This document shows positions 1 through 9,169 of a stretch of DNA of 35,478 nt, one piece after another (position 1 is the stretch's first letter; each line of letters opens with the position of its first letter). The translations under genes were made by a program, and so were the position numbers. The notes below the pieces were generated by a model. That model saw only the letters and a program-made list of their open reading frames with translations, had not been told where the DNA came from and made no database searches. The DNA lies in the NCBI GenBank assembly GCA_002803225.1, contig NXFV01000819.1, forward strand, positions 1 to 35,478. Direction: 5' to 3'. This DNA is from Gamarada debralockiae (Eukaryota; Ascomycota; Leotiomycetes; Helotiales; Hyphodiscaceae).

Positions 1-879
1 ACAAAAATGCATCAGAAAACAAGTTGTACAATTGCAATGTATATGTAGGTGTCTATGTACAGGTCTAGCTGCAAAAGACAAAATATGCCCGGCTGGCACG
101 TGATATCCAGCTAAGCGAGGTTGGCATCAACGTGACCGATTTCCCCACCACACTACTAGCTATACTTAACTAGTATTAGGCTCTTCTTAGTTATTAGCCT
201 TAGGACAGCTATATCTATAGCTACTTCTCTTCTGGAGATGTATTGTTGATATCACGTGACAACCCCGGCGTATCGCGACTCTCCTCCGCTACCCTGTCCT
301 ACTCCTTTTTATTTTTAAACTATAATAGTAATCAAATAGCCTTAAAAATCTTTGTGTCTTAAATGTATATTTTTATTATAATCTTAGTTATTAGGCGTTT
401 ATATAACCCTATAGTTATAGGTTAAGTAGTAGCAGTAGCTGTACTAGAAGCTATCCTTAACCTAATAACAAGCTATTTTTTAGTAGTAGTATACTTTAAA
501 GAATTATAAAATTAAAATCTTAGCTAGCTTATATATTTATTAACTTACCTTGGAATTGTGATTTTTACTTGGGGTTAGCGATATACGTGCCTACTTTGTA
601 CGGCCGGCTTCACTACATATACTAGCCACTATAACCCACGTGCCGTAACCCCATAAATTTAGTATTTAATACAAGAAATAGCGGCCGCGGCAGTAGTACT
701 AGCCGTGGTATCTTTATAATATAAAATATAAGGGAATTAATCCTGTTTTAAGGAGAACCCTTAACCCGTCTAACATGTAAGCGGGATGCCCGTGGTGGGC
801 AGTGGCACGGGCTACCTCGCCTAATTTCCTCACCAAAAAAAGCCTGTTTGACGTGCTAGACGCGGCGGTATACTAGTTA
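1..879. other. Gene-free, RIP-marked AT-rich flank
   Basis: I see no credible coding region here. About 300-760 is AT-rich with the TTAG/CTTA/TAGC vocabulary typical of RIP-mutated fungal repeats, interspersed with short GC-normal pieces (for example 600-700 and 770-840). It probably consists of decayed transposon fragments next to the broken HET gene. No recognisable transposase or reverse transcriptase remains. Confidence 0.6.
86..271. repeat. MITE-like inverted repeat pair
   Basis: CACGTGATATC at about 98-108 is mirrored by GATATCACGTG at about 249-259. The flanks also match: CCGGCTGG before the left arm, and CCGGGGTTG in the reverse complement of the right arm. The arms of roughly 20 bp lie about 140 bp apart. 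This resembles the termini of a short non-autonomous DNA element. No target-site duplication is obvious, so the call is tentative. Confidence 0.35.
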
Positions 880-2094
880 GGGGTAATTAATTTCGCATCC
901 TATTGAAGCCCAGGACTATGTAGGAGCAACATCGGGTGGAGCTCATGGCACTACATCTCCTCTGGCGCGCCAAAGAAGATGCTGCTCCATTTCCTCTGCC
1001 CAAAGCCCTCCAAGGTACCTCCGGGATCGTCACCTTTGTACTCGTTGCGCTATTCCCGAGAAAGCGATGAGTCTATCTTCTTTCCGGGTGAAATTGCATC
1101 GTGAGTATTCTACAACCAGTGTTTGCCATTCCAAATACGAAATTCCAGAAGATTTCTGGAGATTGATAAAGCATTCTCGGCACCGGTTTCTCTGGTTAGT
1201 TGTTTGACTAGAAAACAATTTAGGCCTTTTGTCAATTCAAAAGCGTCTTTATAAGTTGTGTGTATTTGATCGAAAAACTCTTCAGGCTGTCGTTCCGAAG
1301 CCATGCCGGTTAAACAAGACCAAAAGATCTCCCGGTTTCTGAAGTAAAGCAGCCGGTTTGAAAGGAGTTCCTCCTGAAAGATCCACCCTCGACTCAGAAG
1401 CTCGGTGTGCGGGACCAAAGAAGTATAGCATGACCCTTCAAGACCTTCCCTAGGGTGAACACGAACGAAGAGGTGATCATCCTTGGATCCTGCAATTTTG
1501 CACGGTTCATGAAGAAGAGGGTTACGCGTCTGTAGAATACTCACAACGTCGTCCTGGCCTGTTTCGTTTCCAGTGACAGCAAGCGTACAGGTGGAGTTAG
1601 CATACATATCAGCCATCGTCACTGCCTCGTTGGTCCAATCCATCTCATCATCTTGAATAATACATAATGAGTCAATCTAACCACAGAAGATGCCCAAATG
1701 TCTTCTCAATGCAATGGCAGTTCAATATGTCTTCGAGAGGATTCCATAATCGATCCACTCCGTGAAATATGGGAAGTTTCTCGTTGTTAGTTGCAACCCC
1801 CCTCCCCCTCCCCCCCAAATTCCATCGTTGGCTAAGAGTGCAATAGCGGCAAGGCTGCGCTATATTGGCACGAAGTACAATGCGAGGAGGTGTGAGCTGA
1901 TGGTCGGTCCCAATATAGAGCAGAGAGGGACAAAAGTTGGAGTTGTGACCAGACCCACACTTCAAACTATGACTAGTGCAGCATTTTTCATACCAAAAGC
2001 GAGAGCGGTTCATGTAAGCCTCAGAAAACGTATTGATATTGTGGACTGGCGGTAGGGTCTTTTGGACACCGGCGCTGTATCTGCACTCTGCCAT
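880..2094 (-). pseudogene. HET-domain (heterokaryon incompatibility) pseudogene
   Basis: Conserved HET blocks appear in order on the minus strand but in different frames. The start of the domain is around YCTLSQRWN (about 1830-1850). LLW at 1681-1689 is followed by IDSLCIIQDD from 1676 downwards, but four extra bases (1677-1680) break the frame between them. Then come RGWIFQEELLSNRLLYF (about 1330-1400), a second frame change between about 1110 and 1175, EYSRCNFTRKEDRLIAFSGIA (about 1040-1105), an in-frame TGA at 1030-1032, YLGGLW with LLWRARGDV (about 950-1020), and a TAG at 916-918 where the family has the Trp of PSWSWAS. HET proteins trigger cell death after fusion of unlike hyphae. With two frame breaks and two stops this copy is almost certainly dead. 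The TGG-to-TAG change fits RIP-type G-to-A mutation. The upstream limit is uncertain. Confidence 0.85.
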
Positions 2095-3463
2095 ACCGTT
2101 AATGTAAACTCTAGACAGACTTGGACAATCCTAGAAAATCATTCATAGGCAGGGGACATGGTAGTTGAGAGCAGCTGTTGAGCAGTGCCTCACTAAGCCT
2201 AGGTTAGGCCTTAATAAGCTTAGGGAGCTAGTATAGGGGAAGAGGGTTGTGGAAGTCACTTAGGTGGCAGTACAAGAGGTGCTATGCGCAATAGAGAGGC
2301 AGGTGATAATTTGCTGAGTGTATATTAGCAGCGACAATAGTTGTACATAGACGGCAGAAGACGAAGGGGCTATTCGTGACTGTGATAATACCAAGGAAGT
2401 TGAGGTTCATAAGTATCTTAGGGAGAAGTAAGAAGTGATAAAGGATAAAGATAGTAGTAAAACAAGGCTTGCTCATAAGAGAATTAAAGGCGAATTAGTA
2501 GGAAAGAAAAGGGGACTTAGCTTATTATAAGGTAGGACTTGATACTTATTTACTATTACATAATAGTCTATTCAAGTGGAAAAGGGAGGCAGGTTCAAAG
2601 AAACGTGATGACGACATTAGGTCAGACGTAACGTGACTCGGCGTACACTAGGGCTAAGCAAGATTAGGGTATGATAGGCGGTATACATAGACTCTAAAGG
2701 GGCGGGCCAGGGTTTTCTATAGGCAATAGGTCTATGGGTCAGTGTATACAGGCGGTATACATGGACCACAGACTTTATTCTAAGATTTATCTGCCTATGT
2801 GTGAGCAACCACGCCCTTTTTGCCCTATGGTTATCAGAGGGCTCCTTGTGTGCCTTTTATTATAGTGAAAGTAGTACGATTTAGCCGAATCGCAGAAACT
2901 TATTGTCTAGTACTGTACATTGTATGGATAATTTGTATTTCGAGAAGAGTCGAGGTGTGGTGGAGGTTGTGTACATAGTGGGGAAGAAATAAACAAGCAT
3001 GCGTTTTGCGAGAGGCTTAGGGACTGCTGAAGAAACGAGCGTCTTCCTGTTTCAAGTGGGTATTCCCCGACCTTATTCAAACCATCTGGTAGGCTTGTGG
3101 TAGTGTAAGAAGCGGGGTACTATTTAGCGAGTGGGCATAAGGGGCGGCAACAACGTCAATGAAGCAAAGATCTTGGATGCAGGACCATTTACTCTCGGCC
3201 AATTTCTATTTTTTATACCCAATTATATGGCTCAGAGGCTACCTCGGCAAAGTGTTCCTGCTCTGCCGACACCGCGCATTCAGCCGCTACTTTGTATTAC
3301 AGGCCAAAAGACCGAGGAAAACGTTCTTTGCGCTGCCAGCCGCAGCAATGTAACCCCAAAGGCAAACAAAGCCAGTATTTGGCTGCAAGCCTTCGGATCC
3401 AGAACACCACAGCCGTTGCCTCAGCCTTCGATCGATCGATAACTCTGTCGAGAAGCAGCAAAG
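2095..3463. other. Intergenic region, no supported gene
   Basis: Only short, unconvincing open frames occur here. A direct repeat of GGCGGTATACAT lies at about 2679 and 2751 inside otherwise unremarkable sequence, and 2160-2560 has the TTAG/CTTAG style of decayed repeats. The last 300-400 bp must contain the promoter of the downstream Zn2Cys6 regulator. I found no TCCGGA site in it. Confidence 0.5.
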
Positions 3464-4930
3464 ATGAAAGTATTTCAGAACAACATGTCTCGGCACTACC
3501 AGTTTCAAGGTCTCTTTTCTCTGTTTGAAGAAATGAACAGCTTGGGAATTACAATGACTGCTTGTGAACAATGTCATAGATGTAAGCTGAGATGCTCTAG
3601 GGACAAACCTCAATGTAAGCGCTGTGAGACAATCGGCAGTCCTTGCACTTACAGTACCGGAAAGCCGCTGGTTCGTAGTTTCTTGTACCTTATTTATCTA
3701 TATTCTAAGGGCCGAGAGCCAGGAGACATGGATTAGGATCATGTCTTAAGAGCATCTACTCATTGTTCCGTCTCGGCTCTCTCGTCTCTTCTATTTCAGG
3801 AAACAGGTGCTAATTTGTCTACAGGGAAAACCGCGGGGCAGCAGGAATCGCGAGAAAAGAAGAAAATCACCAGATTGCGAGAGTCAGAGCGATGGACAGA
3901 GCAGTGCAAAGAAACAACGTCAGAGTAGTAAGTCTTTAATATCCTATGGCTATCAGACATCAGCTTTGTGCTAAGCCCTAGCTTCCAGTGAACCATCACT
4001 CTCACTCTTCCAATTCCTCAAAGAGCTCAACCACTCCATCTATTAACCGACACGAGAAAATCACATTGGTACACTACCCTTCCCAACATCTCGATTTCCT
4101 GAGGGACGTGCTTATATCTGTAGCTTGAAGATCTCGGGACCCTGAACCCGCATGACTTTCATCATGGTATTGGAAAGCCGATTTCCTACACCCAAGAGGG
4201 TAACCCCAACAAAAACGACGTAAATACAGTAGAGATGCAGGATCCATCCGGCTTTCTCAGCTTCAAGAAGCCCGACTCATATCTCGATCTCCACACCCGC
4301 AGCTACGAGAATACAGGCCCATTACAAAATCCCATCTCACCTCCCAATCCCCTCAACGGAGCACCTCTCTCGGGACTCCTACCAGATATCGAACACCACA
4401 CTCTCTTCGATCTCGCATCTTCAAATGCGTATATAGATTTCGACAACGGTATTTTGTGCTCCTCAACTCCAGACCCGACGCCAAAACCGAAAGTAGCTGA
4501 GATTGCATGTCTCTGCGACCCTTCAAATCTCCGAATCACTGAGGAGATCTGCAGCTTCCAATTCGACACTTTGAGTTCAGCTGCGCCAACTCTGTCGAAA
4601 GCGCTGTCTACATTCCACCAAGCTCTTGTGACTTGTGAGAGTTTTATCACATGCGATAAATGCAAGCGCAGCAGTCTGAACCTGGCATGTCTATTTATTT
4701 CGCAGCAGGTGTTGCAGCGTTTGGAGAACTTGCTGGGGTTATTGCAACAGCAACAGCAGCAGGGTAAGAATGCAGGTTCGGCCTTTGAGAGTATCTACTT
4801 TGGGGAGTTTGTGGTCCATGGGGACAGTTCTCTTGCAGTTGTGACGGCGATTGTAAAGGTAGAAGTGGGTAGAGGGCGGAGTGTGTTGAGTAGTTGTCAG
4901 GAGAGCACTGGTATAAAAATCGTGAATTGA
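3464..4930 (+). CDS. AflR-like Zn2Cys6 transcription factor
   Basis: Probable pathway-specific regulator acting in the nucleus. Proposed exons are 3464-3670, 3825-3927, 3989-4068 and 4124-4930; the phases agree and give 398 codons plus stop. The Zn2Cys6 domain starts at ACEQCHRCKLRC and follows C-x2-C-x6-C-x6-C-x2-C-x6-C. It is followed by GKPRGSRNREKRRK, the basic linker usual in AflR-type regulators, and a Ser-rich stretch. The C-terminal part carries LSTFHQALVTCESFITCDKC and a Gln run, as in AflR C-terminal domains. The start is uncertain: Met at 3464, 3485 or 3554 all precede the zinc cluster. It ends tail-to-tail with the UstYa-like gene at 5546. It is the best candidate to bind the TCCGGA sites between 6.4 and 9.7 kb, although that link is inference. 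Ustiloxin clusters also carry a C6 regulator. Confidence 0.85.
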
Positions 4931-5545
4931 GTGTCGATAAGGGAGTAGATACCAGATGCAAGTCTTCTTGTCCAAACTTACAAAAATATTCTCTCACTTC
5001 AGCGCTCCTTCGATGCCGTGATCCTTTGAAATCTATATTCAGATCAAGGCTGAGGGGAGCCATAGCCAGGGGTTATCGGTAGGTAGAGTAGCTGGTCCTC
5101 TCACAACAGTCTTTTACAGGACCCATGATATGCATGACAAAATTTAGAATATGTCACATTACTCACCGGACACTTGAAACAACTACCACAAGCTTAGTTA
5201 TCCAGTTTGATCTGATCACTGGCCCCGCCATGAACTTTCGCTTCGGTTCGAATATCGAGGAGATAGAATATTCAAATAGCATCAGAAATTGTATCAAGAT
5301 AGATATTCTAGCTCGGCAGAGATCTCAAGGTATCCGGAGAGTAATGTGGGAAACTCTTGCAATATAGTGTACTTGCATGTATCATTGTAACGAGATTAAT
5401 TTTCTGCCTTCTTCAATTATTTTCATCAGATCTTCGTATCTCATCTAAAGCGAGGTTATTCAAAGCGAGAGAAGCATGCTAGTTCCAAAGCAGAGATAAT
5501 ACCGCAGAGAATTCTCAAATTACTCTATATACAATGCATCCAATT
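4931..5545. other. Convergent intergenic region
   Basis: This is the space between the 3' ends of the regulator (plus strand) and the first UstYa-like gene (minus strand). It should hold both 3' UTRs. An 80-codon frame at 5125-5367 has no recognisable domain and no codon pattern I trust. A lone TCCGGA occurs at about 5334. Confidence 0.5.
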
Positions 5546-6316
5546 TCAATTTAGCGTCATACATTTCGCAAACAACAGATCCAATTTTACATTGACATGT
5601 TTGAAGTCAGTGTACTTAGGCTTTGCAATGAGCATAGCGCAATGATCCGTATGATGAGTCTCAACAGCCTCATCAGTCACCGGAAGCCCATTCATTGCCG
5701 CCAGATGCAGCAGCTTAAAAATATACGCACAATGAACGACGTGATACCCTTGCTCAGTCCACACTACGTCCACGTACGACGCCTCCTCGTCAGTCAATGG
5801 CTGCGTGGCGTTCTCGTCTCGATACCACCCCCACGGCCCATACTCAGCGATCCACTTATCGGATTCCTCTTTGTTGTAGCAATTTGGATGTGTCCAGCCG
5901 AAGCTCATGATGTCCCAGAAGCATCCCTGAACTTTCGCTTCCTCAGGTGTGCTGCCACAGTGCCCTACCTCTCGAGAACCTCCTTGAGATGATGGTTTGG
6001 AATGAGAGTTTTGTTGTGTGGACACCATGATGAGGATGATAAGTCCAATGGACACAAAACTTGCGATGCTAGTGACCAGCGAGAAGGAGCCGCATATTCG
6101 TCTGGATGTACGTTCTCTGAGAGATCCGCGCTTTTCTGAAATATCGCTAGCTTCACTTGCGTCTTTCACAGCTTCGGGGATGAACGGCTGCTCATCCTCA
6201 GAGGTAGGTTTTGATAGGACTGCATAAGCAACTGTAAGTGTGTCAGTTTTGGGATTTGGAGATCCTGGAAACGGGGGCTTGCAGTTCTTGGTCTTCTTCC
6301 ATATAGCGTCTGTCAT
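5546..6316 (-). CDS. UstYa-like oxidase (DUF3328), copy 1
   Basis: A single uninterrupted exon of 256 aa. A hydrophilic N-terminal tail of about 75 residues is followed by one membrane segment (about 77-99) and the DUF3328 domain. The domain shows the Cys pattern HCGSTPEEA (C120), GCFWDIMSFGW (C132) and NCY (C146), and then the two signature HxxHC motifs: HVVHC at 192-196 and HTDHC at 222-226. UstYa-family proteins are membrane-anchored oxidases that form ether or other macrocyclic crosslinks, or hydroxylate or oxidise side chains, in fungal peptide products (ustiloxin, phomopsin, asperipin, cyclochlorotine). Both motifs are intact, so the protein should be active. The promoter lies at 6317-6640 and holds four TCCGGA sites and a fifth CCGGA. 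The precursor gene is about 1.2 kb upstream on the same strand. The function assignment is firm at family level; the actual substrate is inferred. Confidence 0.93.
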   Translation of the reverse strand: MTDAIWKKTKNCKPPFPGSPNPKTDTLTVAYAVLSKPTSEDEQPFIPEAVKDASEASDISEKRGSLRERTSRRICGSFSLVTSIASFVSIGLIILIMVSTQQNSHSKPSSQGGSREVGHCGSTPEEAKVQGCFWDIMSFGWTHPNCYNKEESDKWIAEYGPWGWYRDENATQPLTDEEASYVDVVWTEQGYHVVHCAYIFKLLHLAAMNGLPVTDEAVETHHTDHCAMLIAKPKYTDFKHVNVKLDLLFAKCMTLN

Positions 6317-6640
6317 CGTTCTTGAAGCGATCGTGGGTTGTGTTACCGTAGACTAAGTGAGATGCAAAGGGACCGACGTGACTACCCACCTCCTGAAATC
6401 CCTTCTGCCATATTATATGACTGTTTTGAAATTTCCGGACTTGCAAAGTATTTTCTCGAAATTCGGCTGATGCAAGGTCGGGAGGATGGGAACGAAAATG
6501 TCGGGAATTTGTGGCCTCCGGACTTTCGCTGTTGACTTTTACTCCGGAACTGTCTTGTAACATGTCGGAGCAAGCACTTGGCCCCTCCGGATTATTTTAT
6601 GCGGAGAATCAATAATTCGCCGGATTTTCCCGCTCACTGG
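6317..6640. promoter_or_regulatory. TCCGGA site cluster upstream of oxidase 1
   Basis: Exact TCCGGA palindromes lie at 6434-6439, 6517-6522, 6543-6548 and 6586-6591. A further GCCGGA lies at 6619-6624, and there is a near match TCGGAG at about 6565. The density is far above the roughly one per 4 kb expected for a hexamer. Zn2Cys6 dimers recognise CGG triplets, and TCCGGA contains an overlapping CCG/CGG pair. The sites are 118-308 bp upstream of the oxidase start codon, in a usual promoter position. Confidence 0.65.
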
Positions 6641-7506
6641 CAAAAGTTTTCCCAGAGTCCAGGCTGCGCAATGATTGAGGGAACTGCATGCACGTCAGCC
6701 CTTCCGTACCACCTTCCGAGAAAGGTACTGAGTACTTCCGCCTCAACAACGTTAGTCTTTTTTCCGTCCTATTCGTCTCCAAGAAGAACTTCTCCGAGGT
6801 CTCAAGTCTGCTTTATTTCATGATTGAGGAAGCTTATCTCAGCGGATATCTTGTTCAATCTCACAACGAGGATCCGAGTGATGGATCCGTCGTAGAATAA
6901 CCAAGCACCAAGTAGCTATTCCGATAATTCATGACAAACTTATGATTCTCTCGAGAGAAGAGATTGATTACATTACAACATAACACACTTTGACATTCTC
7001 AGTAGTTGTCCATTGATCGACTCTCTCATCACACCACTCGCTCAGAGAGTTGAAATTTCAGTGCCTTTGTAAATTTGTCTATTTATACTTGTCTTTAAAG
7101 TGATAATCTTGGTGCTGGATTTATGAGAGATTTAAGTTTTTACTCTACAGGATAGTATGAAGTCAACGCAGTGACCAGTGTTATGTTAACAAGTATCGCC
7201 TCTGACTTTGAGGACTTGTACTACGTCAGATTATGCTTGGGGATAGGGGAAGAGAAGGATGAGGGGGACCAAGGGTAAGCTCGCTTAGGAAAGGGGGTAA
7301 AGATTGAGGAGATACAAGGAGACCTGAGTAAGAAAATGAAACAGAAATCACGCTGCAATTCAGTATCAATTAAAAGCAAATATATCAATTTCGCAAATCC
7401 CTATCACCTCCCAGCTAAGCACCCACCAAATCCAGAACATACCCCTTCCTTCTGATAGCCTGACTGCCCCTCTCCTCTACCCCTTGCTCTAGATGTGAGA
7501 AAGTGC
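6641..7506. other. Intergenic region between oxidase 1 and precursor
   Basis: No supported gene. The short open frames at 6578-6900 lack any domain or plausible start context. The right end contains the 3' UTR of the precursor gene, and the left end blends into the oxidase promoter. If the precursor is spliced (see its entry), its last exon would run to about 7360. Confidence 0.45.
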
Positions 7507-7815
7507 TTACTCAATCTTGTTGGGAGAGCGCTCAATCTTGTTCCTCTCGATCTTGTTGGGTTCGGGAGAGCGCTCAATCTTATTCGGGGAACGCTCAATC
7601 TTGTTTCTTTCGACCTTGTTCGGCTCGGGAGAACGTTCGATCTTATTAGGCTCGCGCCTAGCAAGGCCTTCAAGATTGATGTTAGCAGAAAGAACGGCGC
7701 CTAGACCATAAGTAAACGATCGTTTTGAATAAGTGTCTAATTTACCATCATTCAATGGAAATGCAGCTACTAGTGCGGTCAAAGCGCAGAGTGAAAGGAT
7801 CTGAGAGAGCTTCAT
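7507..7815 (-). CDS. Candidate RiPP precursor, secreted repeat peptide
   Basis: A 102-aa protein. Residues 1-18 form a clear signal peptide (MKLSQILSLCALTALVAA). The propeptide follows with KR at 31-32 and RR at 53-54, both Kex2-type sites. Between them lies a 21-residue segment starting SFTYGLGAV, with the only Phe and Tyr after the KR site. Residues 55-102 are tandem repeats of EPNKIERSP and NKIERSP. A 21-residue unit (63 bp) occurs at 62-82 and again, cut by the stop, at 83-102, differing by Val68/Ile89. The gene sits between two UstYa-like oxidases, the arrangement of dikaritin RiPP clusters. Unlike ustiloxin or phomopsin precursors, the repeats carry no Tyr and no KR separators, so the real core is unknown. 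The last codon plus stop reads GAGTAAGC, which contains a GT donor. Splicing from 7510 to 7415 would replace the stop and add about 16 residues, but the branch site is poor. The precursor role is inference. Confidence 0.75.
   Translation of the reverse strand: MKLSQILSLCALTALVAAFPLNDGKLDTYSKRSFTYGLGAVLSANINLEGLARREPNKIERSPEPNKVERNKIERSPNKIERSPEPNKIERNKIERSPNKIE
7511..7653 (-). repeat. 63-bp tandem repeat coding NKIER units
   Basis: The coding DNA for residues 55-102 of the precursor is built of short near-identical units around NKIERSP, combined into a 63-bp higher-order unit present about 2.3 times. Synonymous differences exist between copies (for example NKVER versus NKIER, and varying AAC/AAT and AAG usage). 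The array is therefore not a very recent clean duplication or an assembly artefact. Copy-number variation between strains is expected for such arrays. Confidence 0.8.
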
Positions 7816-8323
7816 GTTGGTGAAGTCAGATGGATGTCAGGGGTTCGGATTGGCTGAGAGAAGTGAATCGAATAGGTGGGAATGATGGTGAGCCTGGAGA
7901 GGAGAGAGCGGAGGGTCTTAGTGTCTAAATATGAGCTGAATTTGAGATCATTATTCGGCAGCTCCAGCTCGCCGAGAGCAAATCTCTGCGGTGTGGTGTT
8001 GGAAATACACCGCAGTATGTGGTGTAGATCCGGACTATTTCGTAACTTCGGCGCCGTTCACTACATGTTCGTTCCTCTATGCTTCAGATATTTTCTCCGG
8101 AGAGTTGGAGGATTTTGTGATCTTCCGAAGATTGGTTCTTTTCATCTCCGGTGTATCATCTATGCAAAGCCGGAAGCATACTTGCAATAGCAGGTAACTT
8201 CACTAGGCTGGAGATTGGACACCCGCCACTCAAACGACGCACTTGCCATTCGGCAACTGAATCAATCCATCAAAAGTCTCAAAATCCTCAGTTGAGACTT
8301 CAATCCACAACCAAGAAGCAGAC
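7816..8323. promoter_or_regulatory. Divergent promoter with TCCGGA sites and a palindrome
   Basis: This 508-bp space separates the precursor (leftward) from the second UstYa-like gene (rightward), so it should drive both. It holds TCCGGA at 8029-8034 and 8096-8101, TCCGGT at 8147-8152 and CCGGA at 8170-8174. An additional perfect inverted repeat, TGCGGTGT at 7987-7994 with ACACCGCA at 8007-8014 (12-nt spacer), contains outward CGG/CCG triplets and could be a second operator. Confidence 0.6.
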
Positions 8324-8980
8324 ATGCATTTCTGGAAGAAATACACCTCTATACCAACTCTTGAGCCGCTCGCCGACGACTTAGACGACGAAGACCATGC
8401 TGTCAGGCAATCGAAAAGTACTCCCAATCAACCTTCATATCTTCTATACTTCATTTCTGGGATCGTTGGCGCCATCGTGATCTGGGTGATATGGGCCACA
8501 TTCCTAAGAAACCCGTCTGAGCATGCCTGGTCCTCTAGCAACTGCGGCACTAATCCTACGGAATCGCGGGAACGGAATTGTCTCTTCGACATCATGTCCT
8601 TCTCTTGGCTACCACCACAATGCTACGATAGAGAGCTAGTAGAAGAATTTCAAGGTCTCCGAGACTGGCAATACTTCAGAAGCGAGAATCACACAGATGA
8701 GGTGCCTGAAGCGCAGGTGATGCTCGGGGAGGAGAATTTGTATGTGCGTTGGGAGCATCACTTGCATCATTGTGTGTACATGTGGAAGAAGTTGCATCGA
8801 GCGGTACTAAAGGGAGGTCCAGTTGATGGTTATGTTGCAAATTACCACCACACAGTTCATTGTGGAATCATGTTGGCCGATGAGCATCGACTGTATGATT
8901 TGGATGAATTGAACACGATTATCATGGTCAAGTACCCAGAATGTCGTGCTCTGGGGCGAAAGTGGAAGACAGGTGTTTGA
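8324..8980 (+). CDS. UstYa-like oxidase (DUF3328), copy 2
   Basis: A single exon of 218 aa. It has a short acidic N-terminal tail, one membrane helix (about 39-61), then the DUF3328 domain: NCGTNPTESRERNCLFDIMS (C74, C86), a conserved Trp and QCYD (C100), then HLHHC at 146-150 and HTVHC at 176-180. Both HxxHC motifs are intact. It shares the domain architecture of the oxidase at 5546-6316 but has a much shorter N-terminus and is clearly divergent, so they are paralogues with probably different jobs. Dikaritin clusters typically carry a UstYa/UstYb pair. It is transcribed head-to-head from the precursor across a 508-bp promoter with TCCGGA sites. The product would be a type II-like single-span protein with its catalytic domain in the secretory lumen, where Kex2-processed peptides pass. 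Confidence 0.93.
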   Translation: MHFWKKYTSIPTLEPLADDLDDEDHAVRQSKSTPNQPSYLLYFISGIVGAIVIWVIWATFLRNPSEHAWSSSNCGTNPTESRERNCLFDIMSFSWLPPQCYDRELVEEFQGLRDWQYFRSENHTDEVPEAQVMLGEENLYVRWEHHLHHCVYMWKKLHRAVLKGGPVDGYVANYHHTVHCGIMLADEHRLYDLDELNTIIMVKYPECRALGRKWKTGV

Positions 8981-9169
8981 GGAATCGGAATAGCAACTGG
9001 ACTCTAGTACGGGAGTACAATATCTTTGAGTAACATTTGCTTTTTTAACATCCAGCTTTCACTTGACTAAGAATGTGGCTAGTAATCCTTCCTAAAATTA
9101 CTTTTCATAGACCACTTGAAGTGAAGATCAACTGTAGCCTTACGAGCATTCTAGCTACCTAAGATGTAT

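Noticed and set aside
1677..1680. TTAG in the HET relic as a splice acceptor
   Set aside because: The neighbouring conserved codons (LLW and IDSLC) directly flank these four bases, so no intron fits. A frameshift is the simpler reading.
4303..5063. Antisense frames opposite the AflR-like regulator
   Set aside because: They are shadows of a real gene with a recognisable zinc cluster and consistent splice phases.
5205..5265. GGTTCGAAT word resembling a tRNA B box
   Set aside because: I could not find a matching A box or a fold with acceptor and anticodon stems around it.
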